Source: Crithidia sp. LVH-60A (taxonomy: Eukaryota > Euglenozoa > Kinetoplastea > Trypanosomatida > Trypanosomatidae). From it: a stretch of 64,000 nt of DNA. The notes below the pieces were generated by a model. The model searched no databases. It saw only the letters and a list, made by a program, of their open reading frames with translations, and was not told where the DNA came from. The stretch is from assembly GCA_030078075.1 (NCBI GenBank), contig CP119645.1, forward strand, positions 186,001 through 250,000. Direction: 5' to 3'. Numbering within the stretch: the first letter of the stretch is position 1; each line of letters opens with the position of its first letter. The position numbers and the translations under genes are program-made. This document shows positions 1-10,647 of this stretch, in pieces.

Positions 1-424
1 TCACCCAGCCCCCAGAGCAATTCACTGACTCGCGGTACAACACTGGATGCATAAGTGAGAACTGTACAAGGCCGAAAAACCAGCTCTTGGTGCCAGCAAG
101 AGAAAGCTGCAAAACAAGGCAGTCCGTAACGGCTGCGTCAGCGAAAACAACAGTCAGAGCCGTGAGCAAAAGCGCTCAGCTCGTCTTTGTTCACATCGCC
201 ATCCCATGTTGAAACTCCAAAGTAAAACGAAACGGCTGAAAAAAAGAACGGAGAAACGGAGGAACGGAGAAACACACTAAGTCACGAAGCGCAACGCACG
301 TTGGAGAACACATTTTCCCCGGTGTTACACCGTGCCGAAAAGAGTCATGCTTCAAGACTGCAACGCCGCTGCCCCTCACCCTTTCTCTTCCGGAAGAGGT
401 GGAGACCCGCGCGTGCATCGCTCG
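1..424. other. Gene-free flank downstream of the first calpain-like gene
   Basis: No reading frame here resembles a gene. The stretch would be the 3' untranslated and intergenic DNA of the minus-strand gene that ends at 425. The sequence shared with the second calpain copy begins at 416, just outside the stop codon, so almost all of this flank is unique to this copy. Confidence 0.6.
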
Positions 425-2716
425 CTACGCCAGCTCCTCGCCCATCTGCGTCAGCGGGAAGCCCTCACCAGGAGCGCGCTTCTGGAACTGCACCGGCTGC
501 TCCACCTCCTTCAGCTCGGGCTCGAACTTCGGGAAGTTCTCAAACACGCGGTTGCTCGCATCCAGGCGCTTGAACTTCACCGACACATCGCCGCTGCCAA
601 CCTCCTTGTTCGAGATCATGCCAAGTACGTATGGCACCGGATCCGCATCAGAGGGCATGTTGCGAGGAATGACGATGTACTTTCCAGCGTCCAGCTTGTG
701 GATCAGCGAGATGTCGCGCGCCTGCAGAAACGTCCACTTGTCCGGAGTCGGATGCACGCCGTCGGCCGAAGAGTTCATCACCACCTTGTACATGCCGCCA
801 TCCACAGGCTCCGCAATGCTGATCATCACCGGCTGGTACTCCGTCACGTTCTCCTGGCAGCGCTTGTCGTCCTGCGAGATCACAAAAGTGAACCACGTAG
901 GTGTCGCCACCTCGATCTCCAGCACAGCAGACGGCACGCCGTTCGTGAACACGGAGTTCATGCGGTAGTCGTACGCAGGCTGGTGCGAGAAGCACACACC
1001 ACCGCCGTTGAAGTACTTCTGCGCAGCCTCCCACGGCATCCAGAACGTACCGTCGGCAGCCTTCTGGAAGTCGCAAGCCTCCGCAACCTCCGGGTACTCC
1101 TCCCACTTGCTGTCGTTGTCGCTCCAGTCGCCGTTCCACTCCACACCGCGACCCCACGCGTTGCGCACCTTCACAATGCGAAGGTTCTCCCGCTCGATGA
1201 ACTTCGCGTCAAGGATCGTGTACGCGTGGCCAGTCACCAGACCAACCTCGGCATACTCCGCCGTCAGCGGTGCGTTCTTCCCGTCCTTGCTCTTGGGATC
1301 ACTGCCAGGGGTGTTGCAAATGACAGTGTAGCCGGCAGAAATGCCGCGCACGAGGTCATCGAAGAGTTCCACCTTGGCCTTGTTGGACTCGTCCACGAGG
1401 GCTTCATCGAAACGCGTGGTGGAGAAACCGGTCATATCCTGCAGGGCGTGCAGCGGGTCGCCGGAGCAGATCTTCGCGTAGCTGCCGTGCAGCTTCGCGT
1501 ACGCCTTCTCCATAATCGCGGGCCAGATCTCAGCAGGGTCCACAGCGCTCTTTGCGTACTTGATCTTGCCGGCAGACACAGGCAGGTAGCTGTCCACCAG
1601 CACGCTGCGCCACCACCCGTTCTTGTTGAACGTCACGCGGTACGCACCGACAGCGTGCTCGCGCTGGGCGGCCGCCTTGCCCTCCGGGTGGCGGAACATG
1701 CCCATCAGGCGCGCAGGGTCCTCCGACACCGCCGCCACCGAGCACATCACCCACGAGTCGCCGAGATCGCCAGCGTCCACGCAGCCCGGCCGCACGTTCG
1801 AGCGGAACAGGCGCACCTGCGACGCCATCTCCTCGGGAACACACGCCTGCGGGCGTGCCCACGCAAGCGGCTTGAAGGGCTTTGTCGCACCCGTCTCCAG
1901 CGATGCCTGGCAGGGCGGGAACTCGGGGTCCACAAACGCGATCCCGTTCTCGATGCACGCCTGCAGCACGTCCTCCGCGTTGTCGCTGTCTGTCAGCTGC
2001 TGGATCGCCGCTGTCTCGCTGGCCACCTGCTCCTCCGTGATGCCGCGGCGAGCGTTGTGGTACTCGTCGCTCAGCGGCACCGCGCGCAGCTTGCTCGTGA
2101 AGCCGTTCACGCTGCCCTGCACGAACATCTCCGTCTCCGTCGGGTACACAACCACCTCCGTCACGTACTGCCCCTCGTCGTTCTGCTTCATCACGGTGTT
2201 CTCCAGCGGCTGCAGCTTCGAGTGCTTGCCAAACGTGAACTGCACGTGCATCTCATAGTTCAGGCTGTCGTTGTAGAACGCCCACGTCTTCTCTTTGGGG
2301 TCGATAATGCGGTACAGCAGGTTTGGCTCGTCGAAGCACGACATGATCTCACCCTGGCAATCCGGCTCGCCGTTCTTGAACACGCTGGCGTCCTCGCTGC
2401 CGGCCTCGCCCTCGCCCTCGTATACCGGTGCCATGCAGGTCGACAGCTCGAACTCGTCGTCGCTCTCCTCGCGCGGCTGGTGCTCCACGGGCTCCCAGCG
2501 GGCAACACCCTTCACATTGCGAGTCTTGGGCTTCACAATCCCACCCAGCTGGCGACGGGCATGCTCGGGCGGCGGCATCGAGCGCGCCTGGTGGCTCGGC
2601 TCCTCCTCCTCGTACGCCGTCTCCACAGGCGCCTCAGCGTCCTCCGCGGGGTGATGAGGGTGGCCCTCGTGGTGCTGCTCCTGCGGCTCCTCGTCGCCGA
2701 TCTCAGCCCACTGGTC
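416..2716 (-). repeat. Tandem duplication unit, copy A (calpain core)
   Basis: This block is nearly identical at the base level to 4378-6669. Both edges are sharp. One lies directly outside the stop codon; the other lies in the N-terminal coding region, just after the last W-x-E-I-G-D motif. Most of the block differs by scattered single bases only, but two short patches (about 630-770 and 1255-1415) differ heavily, including in length. Confidence 0.9.
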
Positions 2717-2944
2717 CGCGGGCTGCTCGGACGGGGCCTGCTCTTCTCCGTCGCGCGAAGCCTCATCGTGATGGTGATGGTGAGGCTCCTCTTCTCCGTG
2801 GCGGTGGTGATGCTCCTCCTCGGGCTCTTCGCCGTGGTGGTGGTGGGGCTGCGCGTGGTCGTGCGACTCCTGCTGGTCGCTCATCGTCGCGGGCTGCTCG
2901 TCGCCGAGCTCCTGCCAGTCCTCTGGGTTCGAAGAGTGCGACAT
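425..2944 (-). CDS. Calpain-like protein (family C2), copy 1, catalytic Cys replaced by Ser
   Basis: An 839-residue calpain-like protein. Residues 1-110 are acidic and His-rich, with two W-x-E-[LI]-G-D motifs. A kinetoplastid-type DUF1935 beta domain follows (about 150-310), then the calpain protease core (about 380-640) and a C-terminal beta domain. The core keeps the signature GDLGDSWVMC, but the catalytic Cys is Ser397 (codon 1754-1756). The His (GHAY, His573) and Asn (RNAWG, Asn595) are intact. Many kinetoplastid calpains are known to have degenerate triads and to act as cytoskeletal or membrane scaffolds, so a non-proteolytic role is inferred. There is no N-terminal Gly2 for myristoylation. 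The start is the ATG at 2944, and the protein is full length for the family. The next gene upstream on the same strand is a near-identical paralog. Confidence 0.88.
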   Translation of the reverse strand: MSHSSNPEDWQELGDEQPATMSDQQESHDHAQPHHHHGEEPEEEHHHRHGEEEPHHHHHDEASRDGEEQAPSEQPADQWAEIGDEEPQEQHHEGHPHHPAEDAEAPVETAYEEEEPSHQARSMPPPEHARRQLGGIVKPKTRNVKGVARWEPVEHQPREESDDEFELSTCMAPVYEGEGEAGSEDASVFKNGEPDCQGEIMSCFDEPNLLYRIIDPKEKTWAFYNDSLNYEMHVQFTFGKHSKLQPLENTVMKQNDEGQYVTEVVVYPTETEMFVQGSVNGFTSKLRAVPLSDEYHNARRGITEEQVASETAAIQQLTDSDNAEDVLQACIENGIAFVDPEFPPCQASLETGATKPFKPLAWARPQACVPEEMASQVRLFRSNVRPGCVDAGDLGDSWVMCSVAAVSEDPARLMGMFRHPEGKAAAQREHAVGAYRVTFNKNGWWRSVLVDSYLPVSAGKIKYAKSAVDPAEIWPAIMEKAYAKLHGSYAKICSGDPLHALQDMTGFSTTRFDEALVDESNKAKVELFDDLVRGISAGYTVICNTPGSDPKSKDGKNAPLTAEYAEVGLVTGHAYTILDAKFIERENLRIVKVRNAWGRGVEWNGDWSDNDSKWEEYPEVAEACDFQKAADGTFWMPWEAAQKYFNGGGVCFSHQPAYDYRMNSVFTNGVPSAVLEIEVATPTWFTFVISQDDKRCQENVTEYQPVMISIAEPVDGGMYKVVMNSSADGVHPTPDKWTFLQARDISLIHKLDAGKYIVIPRNMPSDADPVPYVLGMISNKEVGSGDVSVKFKRLDASNRVFENFPKFEPELKEVEQPVQFQKRAPGEGFPLTQMGEELA

Positions 2945-4386
2945 TGAATCGGGGAGGTGACTTTTTTTTAGTTGCAGTAGAAAGCAACGCTATAAAAGCG
3001 AGAGAGGAAAAAATACTTGTTTGACTTTCTGTGATTGATCTCGCAGGTGCGTGTGAGGGCAGTGAAGCGTCACTTTGAGACAAGAAAGCAGATGTACAGT
3101 GTTTGAGTCGATGAAAAAAGATGAACTGTTACTGCAGCCCGAAACGAGAACGAAGGGAAAGCAAAAAGAGAGAAGCAGTGAAGAAGACAAAAATTGAGAA
3201 GGGGATTTAAGCTGCAAGAAGCTACCAGCCATTGACCTCGAAAATTTGGGTAAGCAGTGTGCTTTTTTTTCCCCGACTTAGGACGCTCACGTAGACAGCC
3301 CCTTTGACGCTCACCTGGGGAAAATAGTAAGTACTCAATCGTAAAGAGCTTCGCGGCTGTTAAAATACGCAGCTTGCCACGAGATGAAGGCATTGCGCAC
3401 CAGGTCTGCTGTGCCTCACTTGATCAAGAAGAGCTCAGCTCACATCCTTTACGCCTCTAAGGGAAGCTTCGCGTTTTTGCTTTTCCATTTTAGTACCGCG
3501 GTTGCGACATTTTCACACGAAGGAACGTCGAGAGAGACAAGTGAGGCCTCTTTAGACCTAAAAAGAAAAATAACAAGCTTGTCTTTATTTTGTAGGAGCA
3601 GCGTTTACGCGCCCAGCGCTACGTTCTGGACGCGTAGCTCCACACTCAGCAAAAAGACATTTCCACACGCCTCCTTAGCTTTTCCCGCCTTTGTTGTGGA
3701 TTCATCAAGTAATCCACGCTCCGGGTTGCGGCTAAGAAATTGGTGGCCGAAAAAGAGAAAAAAAGTGTTCACAGTCATTGCTAATGGCGCCGCAAGAAAA
3801 TACTTTTTAGGCACACGAACAACTCAGCATTCATCCTGCCATTGTGCACAATGCAAAGTGAAATCAAAGCCCTTGCACATTTTTCTTTGAAGCGCTTTTA
3901 CTAAACTACATGGAGAAAAAAAAACGTCCCGTCTTATCAGGCAACAAAAAAAAAACGATGCTGTGAGCAGACATAATTGACGATCAGAACACCAAAGTCT
4001 TTTTTAGACATGAAGATAAGGAGCGTAACGGCTGTACGCCTTTCGAAAACAAAACATCTGGCATTGAAACCGTCGGTTCTCTCGTCGTCTACGTCATCGA
4101 CCGAGTTCTCAAAAGGCTGTCACACAGCTACGGCAACGGCACTGCAGACCATTACATACAAGAACAGCAACCACAGAGCTCCAAAACTAGTGAAGTGGGT
4201 GCAGATCGAAAACAATGTCTCCCAAAAGGTTAGGACGAAAAAAAGAGAATAATCAGTTGCTGCGGCAACTGAAAAAAAAAAAACAGAGAAAGCAAAACCG
4301 CGAACCACTCGCATACATAATAAGAAATTGCACCGCCGTTTCGCGGAAGCATTCCCCTTCGACGCAGCTCTTCACCTCATCGCTCG
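2945..4386. other. Intergenic DNA between the two calpain-like genes
   Basis: About 1.4 kb without a recognisable gene. It is AT-rich, with short A and T runs, for example near 3918-3927, 3946-3954 and 4272-4281. It should hold the polyadenylation region of the upstream gene and the trans-splice acceptor of the downstream gene. I cannot place either exactly. No tRNA-like or repeat structure was seen. Confidence 0.6.
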
Positions 4387-6669
4387 CTACGCCAGCTCCT
4401 CGCCCATCTGCGTCAGCGGGAAGCCCTCACCAGGAGCGCGCTTCTGGAACTGCACCGGCTGCTCCACCTCCTTCAGCTCGGGCTCGAACTTCGGGAAGTT
4501 CTCAAACACGCGGTTGCTCGCATCCAGGCGCTTGAACTTCACCGACACATCGCCGCTGCCAACCTCCTTGTTCGAGATCATGCCAAGTACGTATGGGATT
4601 TGATCCGCCTGCCGTTCGGAGGGCATGATGCGCGGCACAATAATATACTTTCCAGCGTCCAGCTTGTGGATCAGCGAGATGTCACGCGCCTGCAGAAACG
4701 TCCACTTGTCGGAGCTGGGACGCGCACCGTTAGCCGAAGAGTTCATCACCACCTTGTACATGCCGCCATCCACAGGCTCCGCAATGCTGATCATCACCGG
4801 CTGGTACTCCGTCACGTTCTCCTGGCAGCGCTTGTCGTCCTGCGAGATCACAAAAGTGAACCACGTAGGTGTCGCCACCTCGATCTCCAGCACAGCAGAC
4901 GGCACGCCGTTCGTGAACACGGAGTTCATGCGGTAGTCGTACGCAGGCTGGTGCGAGAAGCACACACCACCGCCGTTGAAGTACTTCTGCGCAGCCTCCC
5001 ACGGCATCCAGAACGTACCGTCGGCAGCCTTCTGGAAGTCGCAAGCCTCCGCAACCTCCGGGTACTCCTCCCACTTGCTGTCGTTGTCGCTCCAGTCACC
5101 GTTCCACTCCACACCGCGACCCCACGCGTTGCGCACCTTCACAATGCGAAGGTTCTCCCGCTCGATGAACTTCGCGTCAAGGATCGTGTACGCGTGGCCG
5201 GTCACCAGACCAACTTCGGCGTAGCGCTCCGACAGCTCTTGGTCCTTATCGTTTGGACCGCGACCCGGAGTACTGCAAATGACAGTGTAGCCGGCAGAAA
5301 TGCCGCGCACGAGGTCATCAAACAGGCGGACGCTGTCCTTTTCGTGTCCGAGCGCTTCATCGAACCGCATAGTGGAGAAACCGGTCATATCCTGCAGGGC
5401 GTGCAGCGGGTCGCCGGAGCAGATCTTCGCGTAGCTGCCGTGCAGCTTCGCGTACGCCTTCTCCATAATCGCGGGCCAGATCTCAGCAGGGTCCACAGCG
5501 CTCTTTGCGTACTTGATCTTGCCGGCAGACACAGGCAGGTAGCTGTCCACCAGCACGCTGCGCCACCACCCGTTCTTGTTGAACGTCACGCGGTACGCAC
5601 CGACAGCGTGCTCGCGCTGGGCGGCCGCCTTGCCCTCCGGGTGGCGGAACATGCCCATCAGGCGCGCAGGGTCCTCCGACACCGCCGCCACCGAGCACAT
5701 CACCCACGAGTCGCCGAGATCGCCAGCGTCCACGCAGCCCGGCCGCACGTTCGAGCGGAACAGGCGCACCTGCGACGCCATCTCCTCGGGAACACACGCC
5801 TGCGGGCGTGCCCACGCAAGCGGCTTGAAGGGCTTTGTCGCACCCGTCTCCAGCGATGCCTGGCAGGGCGGGAACTCGGGGTCCACAAACGCGATCCCGT
5901 TCTCGATGCACGCCTGCAGCACGTCCTCCGCGTTGTCGCTGTCTGTCAGCTGCTGGATCGCCGCTGTCTCGCTGGCCACCTGCTCCTCCGTGATGCCGCG
6001 GCGAGCGTTGTGGTACTCGTCGCTCAGCGGCACCGCGCGCAGCTTGCTCGTGAAGCCGTTCACGCTGCCCTGCACGAACATCTCCGTCTCCGTCGGGTAC
6101 ACAACCACCTCCGTCACGTACTGCCCCTCGTCGTTCTGCTTCATCACGGTGTTCTCCAGCGGCTGCAGCTTCGAGTGCTTGCCAAACGTGAACTGCACGT
6201 GCATCTCATAGTTCAGGCTGTCGTTGTAGAACGCCCACGTCTTCTCTTTGGGGTCGATAATGCGGTACAGCAGGTTTGGCTCGTCGAAGCACGACATGAT
6301 CTCACCCTGGCAATCCGGCTCGCCGTTCTTGAACACGCTGGCGTCCTCGCTGCCGGCCTCGCCCTCGCCCTCGTATACCGGTGCCATGCAGGTCGACAGC
6401 TCGAACTCGTCGTCGCTCTCCTCGCGCGGCTGGTGCTCCACGGGCTCCCAGCGGGCAACACCCTTCACATTGCGAGTCTTGGGCTTCACAATCCCACCCA
6501 GCTGGCGACGGGCATGCTCGGGCGGCGGCATCGAGCGCGCCTGGTGGCTCGGCTCCTCCTCCTCGTACGCCGTCTCCACAGGCGCCTCAGCGTCCTCCGC
6601 GGGGTGCTGAGGGTGGCCCTCGTGGTGCTGCTCCTGCGGCTCCTCGTCGCCGATCTCAGCCCACTGGTC
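4378..6669 (-). repeat. Tandem duplication unit, copy B (calpain core)
   Basis: Partner of the block at 416-2716. The shared sequence starts immediately outside the stop codon of the second calpain gene and ends in its N-terminal region, where the two genes become unrelated in length and content. Long stretches are identical, which points to a recent duplication or to continuing gene conversion. Confidence 0.9.
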
Positions 6670-7503
6670 GGCCTGGGCAGGCTCTTGAACAGGCTCTTCG
6701 TGGTAGGAACGCAGAGGCTGGTGATGGTGCTGAGCCGGTTCCTCCTCGTCGTGAGCATGCAGATGGGGGTGATGGTGGTGCTGGTTTTCGTGAGAATGCG
6801 CAGCAGGCTCCACAGCCTCCTCGTGGTCGTCTGCGCGGAGGGCAGGGGCCTCGTCCTCCTGCTCAGCCTGTGGGGCGTACTCCTGCGGATCCTCCTCGTG
6901 GTATGAGCGAAGGGGCTGGTGGTGCTCGTGTGGCTTGTCACCAAGCTCGTCCCACTGCTCGGCGGGCTGAGCGGCGGCTTCCTCTTCCTGTACATCTTGA
7001 ACATCCTCATCATTAGCATGGTGTCCGTGGTGCGGCTCCTCGGTAGGGTAGTCGTTTTCAGTTTGGTGGTAGGTCTCGTCGGCGTTTCCCGAAGGCTCAG
7101 TGGCGTCCTCATGGTCGTAGGCATGGAGAGCTGGACCCTCATCATCCTGCTCAGTCCGCTCCTCCTCTTGGGGAGCTGCCTCCTGAGACTCCTCCTCGTG
7201 GTAGGCACGGAGCTGCTGGTGCTCTGGGGCCTCGTGGTGGCTGCGGGGCTCCTCAGACGGCTCTTCAGACTGGTGGTGGTGGTGGCTGCTGGCTTCCTCA
7301 GGGTATGCCTCCTGAGGAGTGGTTTCAGCGTCCTCCGCCTGCTGCGGCTCGTCGTCTCCTAACTCCTGCCACTGATTCGCCTCAGCGCCTTCGTGCTCTT
7401 GAGGGAGCTCATGGTGGTGCGTTTCTTCCACCTGCTGGCTCTGCTGAGGCACTTCGTCGCCAATCTCCTCCCACTGGTTTTCAGCCGGCTGACCCTGAGA
7501 CAT
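4387..7503 (-). CDS. Calpain-like protein (family C2), copy 2, with expanded N-terminal repeats
   Basis: A 1038-residue paralog of the gene at 425-2944. The DUF1935-type, calpain-core and C-terminal domains are nearly identical. The N-terminal 310 residues are a much longer acidic, His-, Glu- and Gln-rich region with four W-x-E-[LI]-G-D motifs and three LR[AS]YHEE motifs. These are arranged as imperfect repeats of roughly 100-150 residues. The catalytic Cys is again Ser (GDSW, Ser599, codon 5707-5709), while GHAY and RNAWG are kept. The loop before GHAY differs from copy 1 in sequence and length. The start is the ATG at 7503, and no gene follows upstream for 3 kb. A structural role at the cytoskeleton is inferred from the family, not shown by the sequence. 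Confidence 0.88.
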   Translation of the reverse strand: MSQGQPAENQWEEIGDEVPQQSQQVEETHHHELPQEHEGAEANQWQELGDDEPQQAEDAETTPQEAYPEEASSHHHHQSEEPSEEPRSHHEAPEHQQLRAYHEEESQEAAPQEEERTEQDDEGPALHAYDHEDATEPSGNADETYHQTENDYPTEEPHHGHHANDEDVQDVQEEEAAAQPAEQWDELGDKPHEHHQPLRSYHEEDPQEYAPQAEQEDEAPALRADDHEEAVEPAAHSHENQHHHHPHLHAHDEEEPAQHHHQPLRSYHEEPVQEPAQADQWAEIGDEEPQEQHHEGHPQHPAEDAEAPVETAYEEEEPSHQARSMPPPEHARRQLGGIVKPKTRNVKGVARWEPVEHQPREESDDEFELSTCMAPVYEGEGEAGSEDASVFKNGEPDCQGEIMSCFDEPNLLYRIIDPKEKTWAFYNDSLNYEMHVQFTFGKHSKLQPLENTVMKQNDEGQYVTEVVVYPTETEMFVQGSVNGFTSKLRAVPLSDEYHNARRGITEEQVASETAAIQQLTDSDNAEDVLQACIENGIAFVDPEFPPCQASLETGATKPFKPLAWARPQACVPEEMASQVRLFRSNVRPGCVDAGDLGDSWVMCSVAAVSEDPARLMGMFRHPEGKAAAQREHAVGAYRVTFNKNGWWRSVLVDSYLPVSAGKIKYAKSAVDPAEIWPAIMEKAYAKLHGSYAKICSGDPLHALQDMTGFSTMRFDEALGHEKDSVRLFDDLVRGISAGYTVICSTPGRGPNDKDQELSERYAEVGLVTGHAYTILDAKFIERENLRIVKVRNAWGRGVEWNGDWSDNDSKWEEYPEVAEACDFQKAADGTFWMPWEAAQKYFNGGGVCFSHQPAYDYRMNSVFTNGVPSAVLEIEVATPTWFTFVISQDDKRCQENVTEYQPVMISIAEPVDGGMYKVVMNSSANGARPSSDKWTFLQARDISLIHKLDAGKYIIVPRIMPSERQADQIPYVLGMISNKEVGSGDVSVKFKRLDASNRVFENFPKFEPELKEVEQPVQFQKRAPGEGFPLTQMGEELA
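6700..7490 (-). repeat. Degenerate coding repeats in the N-terminus of calpain copy 2
   Basis: The translated sequence contains four copies of a W-x-E-[LI]-G-D motif (the fourth lies just inside the shared block), three LR[AS]YHEE motifs and two PAL[HR]A-x-DHE motifs in repeating order. This suggests duplication of a unit of roughly 100-150 residues. The composition is dominated by Glu, His, Gln and Ala. Copy 1 keeps only two of the W motifs. Confidence 0.75.
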
Positions 7504-10500
7504 TTTCTGAAGTGAATTTTATAGTAACGGGAGCAATTTGCGTTAGCTGGGGTGCGAATGTTGTTGCTGTTTTATCCGAGGATTTCAACGAAACTTAGTT
7601 CTTCGCGACAGAAACAAACGAGATGTATTTCGCGAAAAAAATGTTGTATCGAATTTTACATCCCACAAGTCAGGTTCGCAAGGAGGAGAGTACAGAAATT
7701 GGAAGCAAGGCGTCACAGTTCCTTTACATTTTTTTCTCGTTGCATAATAAAACACTGCTTGCCACAAAGAATGCTCATTGCGAGTAACAGTGAGAAAGTT
7801 GCGAGACTGTCTGCGGCGCAGTCGTCGAATGCAGTGCGAGCATTTAGTTATTTGTATCTTTCCATCTAGGAAAAATAATAATAATAATCAAATGATTTCC
7901 GCATGACGCTCACTAAAGCTGAAATACAAAATTTCATTTTCTTTACTTAAAAATAATTGTTTACTTGAATTCACCTTCTCTTTCTTTACCTCCGCGTTCT
8001 ATTTACAAATAATCGAGCGAGTAGCAGAGACGCAAATAGATGACAATGAAATCGTCAACAGCAGCTGTCTTTGATAATGAACCTTTGCTATCACAGCGCT
8101 GCCGTGTCGTTTGTACTGGCTTTATTCTGGTAATGAAGAAAAACTTGGGCAAGAAAAACTCGTCGGTGCTGCGGTAAAATACATATATACATATTGGTTT
8201 GTGTGTGTTTGTGCTCTAAAACTCTTTGCTGAAGGACGCACTTGCACGTGCTGTAAGTAAATAACAGTATATTTATATAATAATCTCGAAACAGTAATTT
8301 TGTTTTAAAAAGCCCAATCAGCTAAAAATGTATGTGCTTCGCTCGCAGTAAATTGCGTCGATCACAATCGCAGTACATTTGAGGTGAACGAGTCAAATAG
8401 CACTTGTTGCGCTTGCGGTACTACTAGTAAAATACGGCAAAACAAGAACTCTTTGAAAATGCTTTTTGTCAGAAGCCAACAGCGCTCACAGTGTGCATAT
8501 TGCAGCTTTTTACCGCGACAGCAATATTTGAAGCATAGCAGCTCAAAGTACGCCGAGCCCGGGCAGCGGCCCGTTTGCTGAGTCTCACAGTGCCGACATT
8601 ATTTTGGAGACTTTAAAACTCATTAGATAAATATAAAAATATAATAATTCCTTTTTCAGGAAAAGGAAAAAAAAATAGAGGCGTAAACTTACAGTCACAG
8701 TGCACGGGGACAACGGCGGTCGCGCAAGATATAGACTTTCACTGCATTTTTTTTTATTTTTGCGCAGCACGCGGCTTTGTTGGCCGCCTCCTCCACTTTG
8801 GCTAGAGCTAGTCATGGCATGAACCTGCTAAATTATTTGCGCACTGCACTGCAGACGGACCCTTGCAATTTATGGAAAATATTGATTTGCGCAGCTTCCA
8901 TGCATCGAGACTTCGACCCAAAAACAAAGCAAAAAAGTGAACAACACGTCGCGACTCTTGTGTGCACACTTCACACTCCTCCGTTTGCCTTCACATCAGC
9001 CGGCGACTAAGCTGGCATAAGCGAGGCGTACCACCTCGCTACACTTTCGACACAAAAGAGAGCAAAAGACATGAGAAAAAAAGAGCATTAAAAATGCAGC
9101 TTCTTCGTCCTAGGTGATGTCAAGGATTTATTATTTCAAAGTATTGTTAGCAAGGCGATAGACTTACTTACTGCGCGTGCGTCGCGATTCAGCCGCCAGT
9201 AAAAAAAAGACTAACTCAGCATTTTGTTTAATATTAAGGACCATCACAGTAAAGAAGCAGTATTTAAGAAAGCGAATTACACGCTGCATTCACCTTTATT
9301 GCTGCTTCTTGGGGAAGCAGATCAAGCACTATGTTCTTTCTCAAAACTCCAAAGAATTACGTCTAATGTTGTTCTTACTTATTCACTTACTTTTTTGCTC
9401 GGATCGAAGCCCATGATCCATAAAATGGCAAGAGCTGAGGCAAGAATTAGAAAAAAAAGAAAAAAAAGAAGAATTGTAGCTACACGAAGACAACAAGCAC
9501 GTGCAAAGTGCGCAAACTTGAAGCTGCACTCGGGAAAAAAAACACTGATGTCCAACGAAATTCTAACATGGAAATAAATTCTGAAGAGCCGAGTTTCTAG
9601 AGTGCGTGTCCAATTTTCTTTACAAACTAAAAAGCACGCAGGCATTCCGGCAAACAGTTCGTAATCTTAACAGTACTACAATGTAGGCGCCAAAAAAAGT
9701 GTTTGTCATGCACACAAAAAGCCTGGTAGACAGGAAAAACACTCGAATGGTAGAAAGCTCCATCCAACAGACTTTGTGTGATTTTAAAACAAACCTTCGA
9801 GTCGATAAAATGCGTCGACGCTGCAAAGCCGATACGAAGATGCGCTGCTAGAAAAAAAAAGGCTACTAAAAGCACAACGGATGTGACATTGCAACGGAAG
9901 CCACGCGATGGTGCGGAAGACACTTTCACCGTCCAAATTCTCTGAACGCTAAAGTTTGAAATGCAACACTGCAAAACAAAAAAAACCTAAAAGCGCCATA
10001 GACTAGGTTATTTGAGAAAAGCGACTTAACAATTCTGCAGCGGCAAGAAATCCAGTGTTAAGGATATCTACGAGCTTTTTCCTGTAGCACTATTTTGTTT
10101 TAGCCCCATTGCTGCAAGGAGCCTTTTTTTTTCTCCATTCGTGTATGCTGAGCAACTAAACAAATATAATGAGTATTATCATGCCGTTCTGACTGCAACG
10201 GGCGTGAGTGCCTATTAAATGCAGCCGTCGACGAAGCAGGAAGACCTCTCCGAGGAATTATTTTTTTTAATGCGCGTTGCTCATGGCATTGATGCTCTGC
10301 AGTGCAGCGTGCAGTATCTTCACCAGATTGAAGATTGCTTTTATTCGCCTCACTTTCTTAAGACACCATCTCTTGAGCTCGACTTTTAAAATTTCAATCG
10401 ACGGCAGCAAAAGCAGCAACCGAAGTCAGCAGTCCTTTGCCTCTAACAAAGGCTACCATGCCGAAATCCCAGTGTCGAATGAATAATACCGCTTCCGGAG

Positions 10501-10506
10501 TCCCGT
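7504..10506. other. AT-rich region without recognisable genes
   Basis: About 3 kb with many short T and A runs, a TAA-type microsatellite near 7876-7889 and no frame with coding character. It separates the calpain genes from the retroposon on the same strand. I found no tRNA-like structure, no second copy of the retroposon 5' signature and no terminal repeats. It may be an extended untranslated region or decayed sequence. Confidence 0.55.
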
Positions 10507-10647
10507 CCCCCCCCCCCCCCTTATTTTTTTTAATCGGGGCGGCGGTACTTCGTCAGCCTCGCCTCTGCGACGCCTATGGCCAGGCACTTCTTCTTGAGCT
10601 TCACTGCCCTGAGTCGATGCGATAGGGGGATCCGAGGCTCCTTCGCT

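Noticed and set aside
332-2947. Very long open frame on the plus strand opposite calpain copy 1 (and a similar one at 4600-6906)
   Set aside because: It is antisense to a clear protein family, rich in Arg, His, Leu and Val, and follows from strong GC third-position bias in the real gene.
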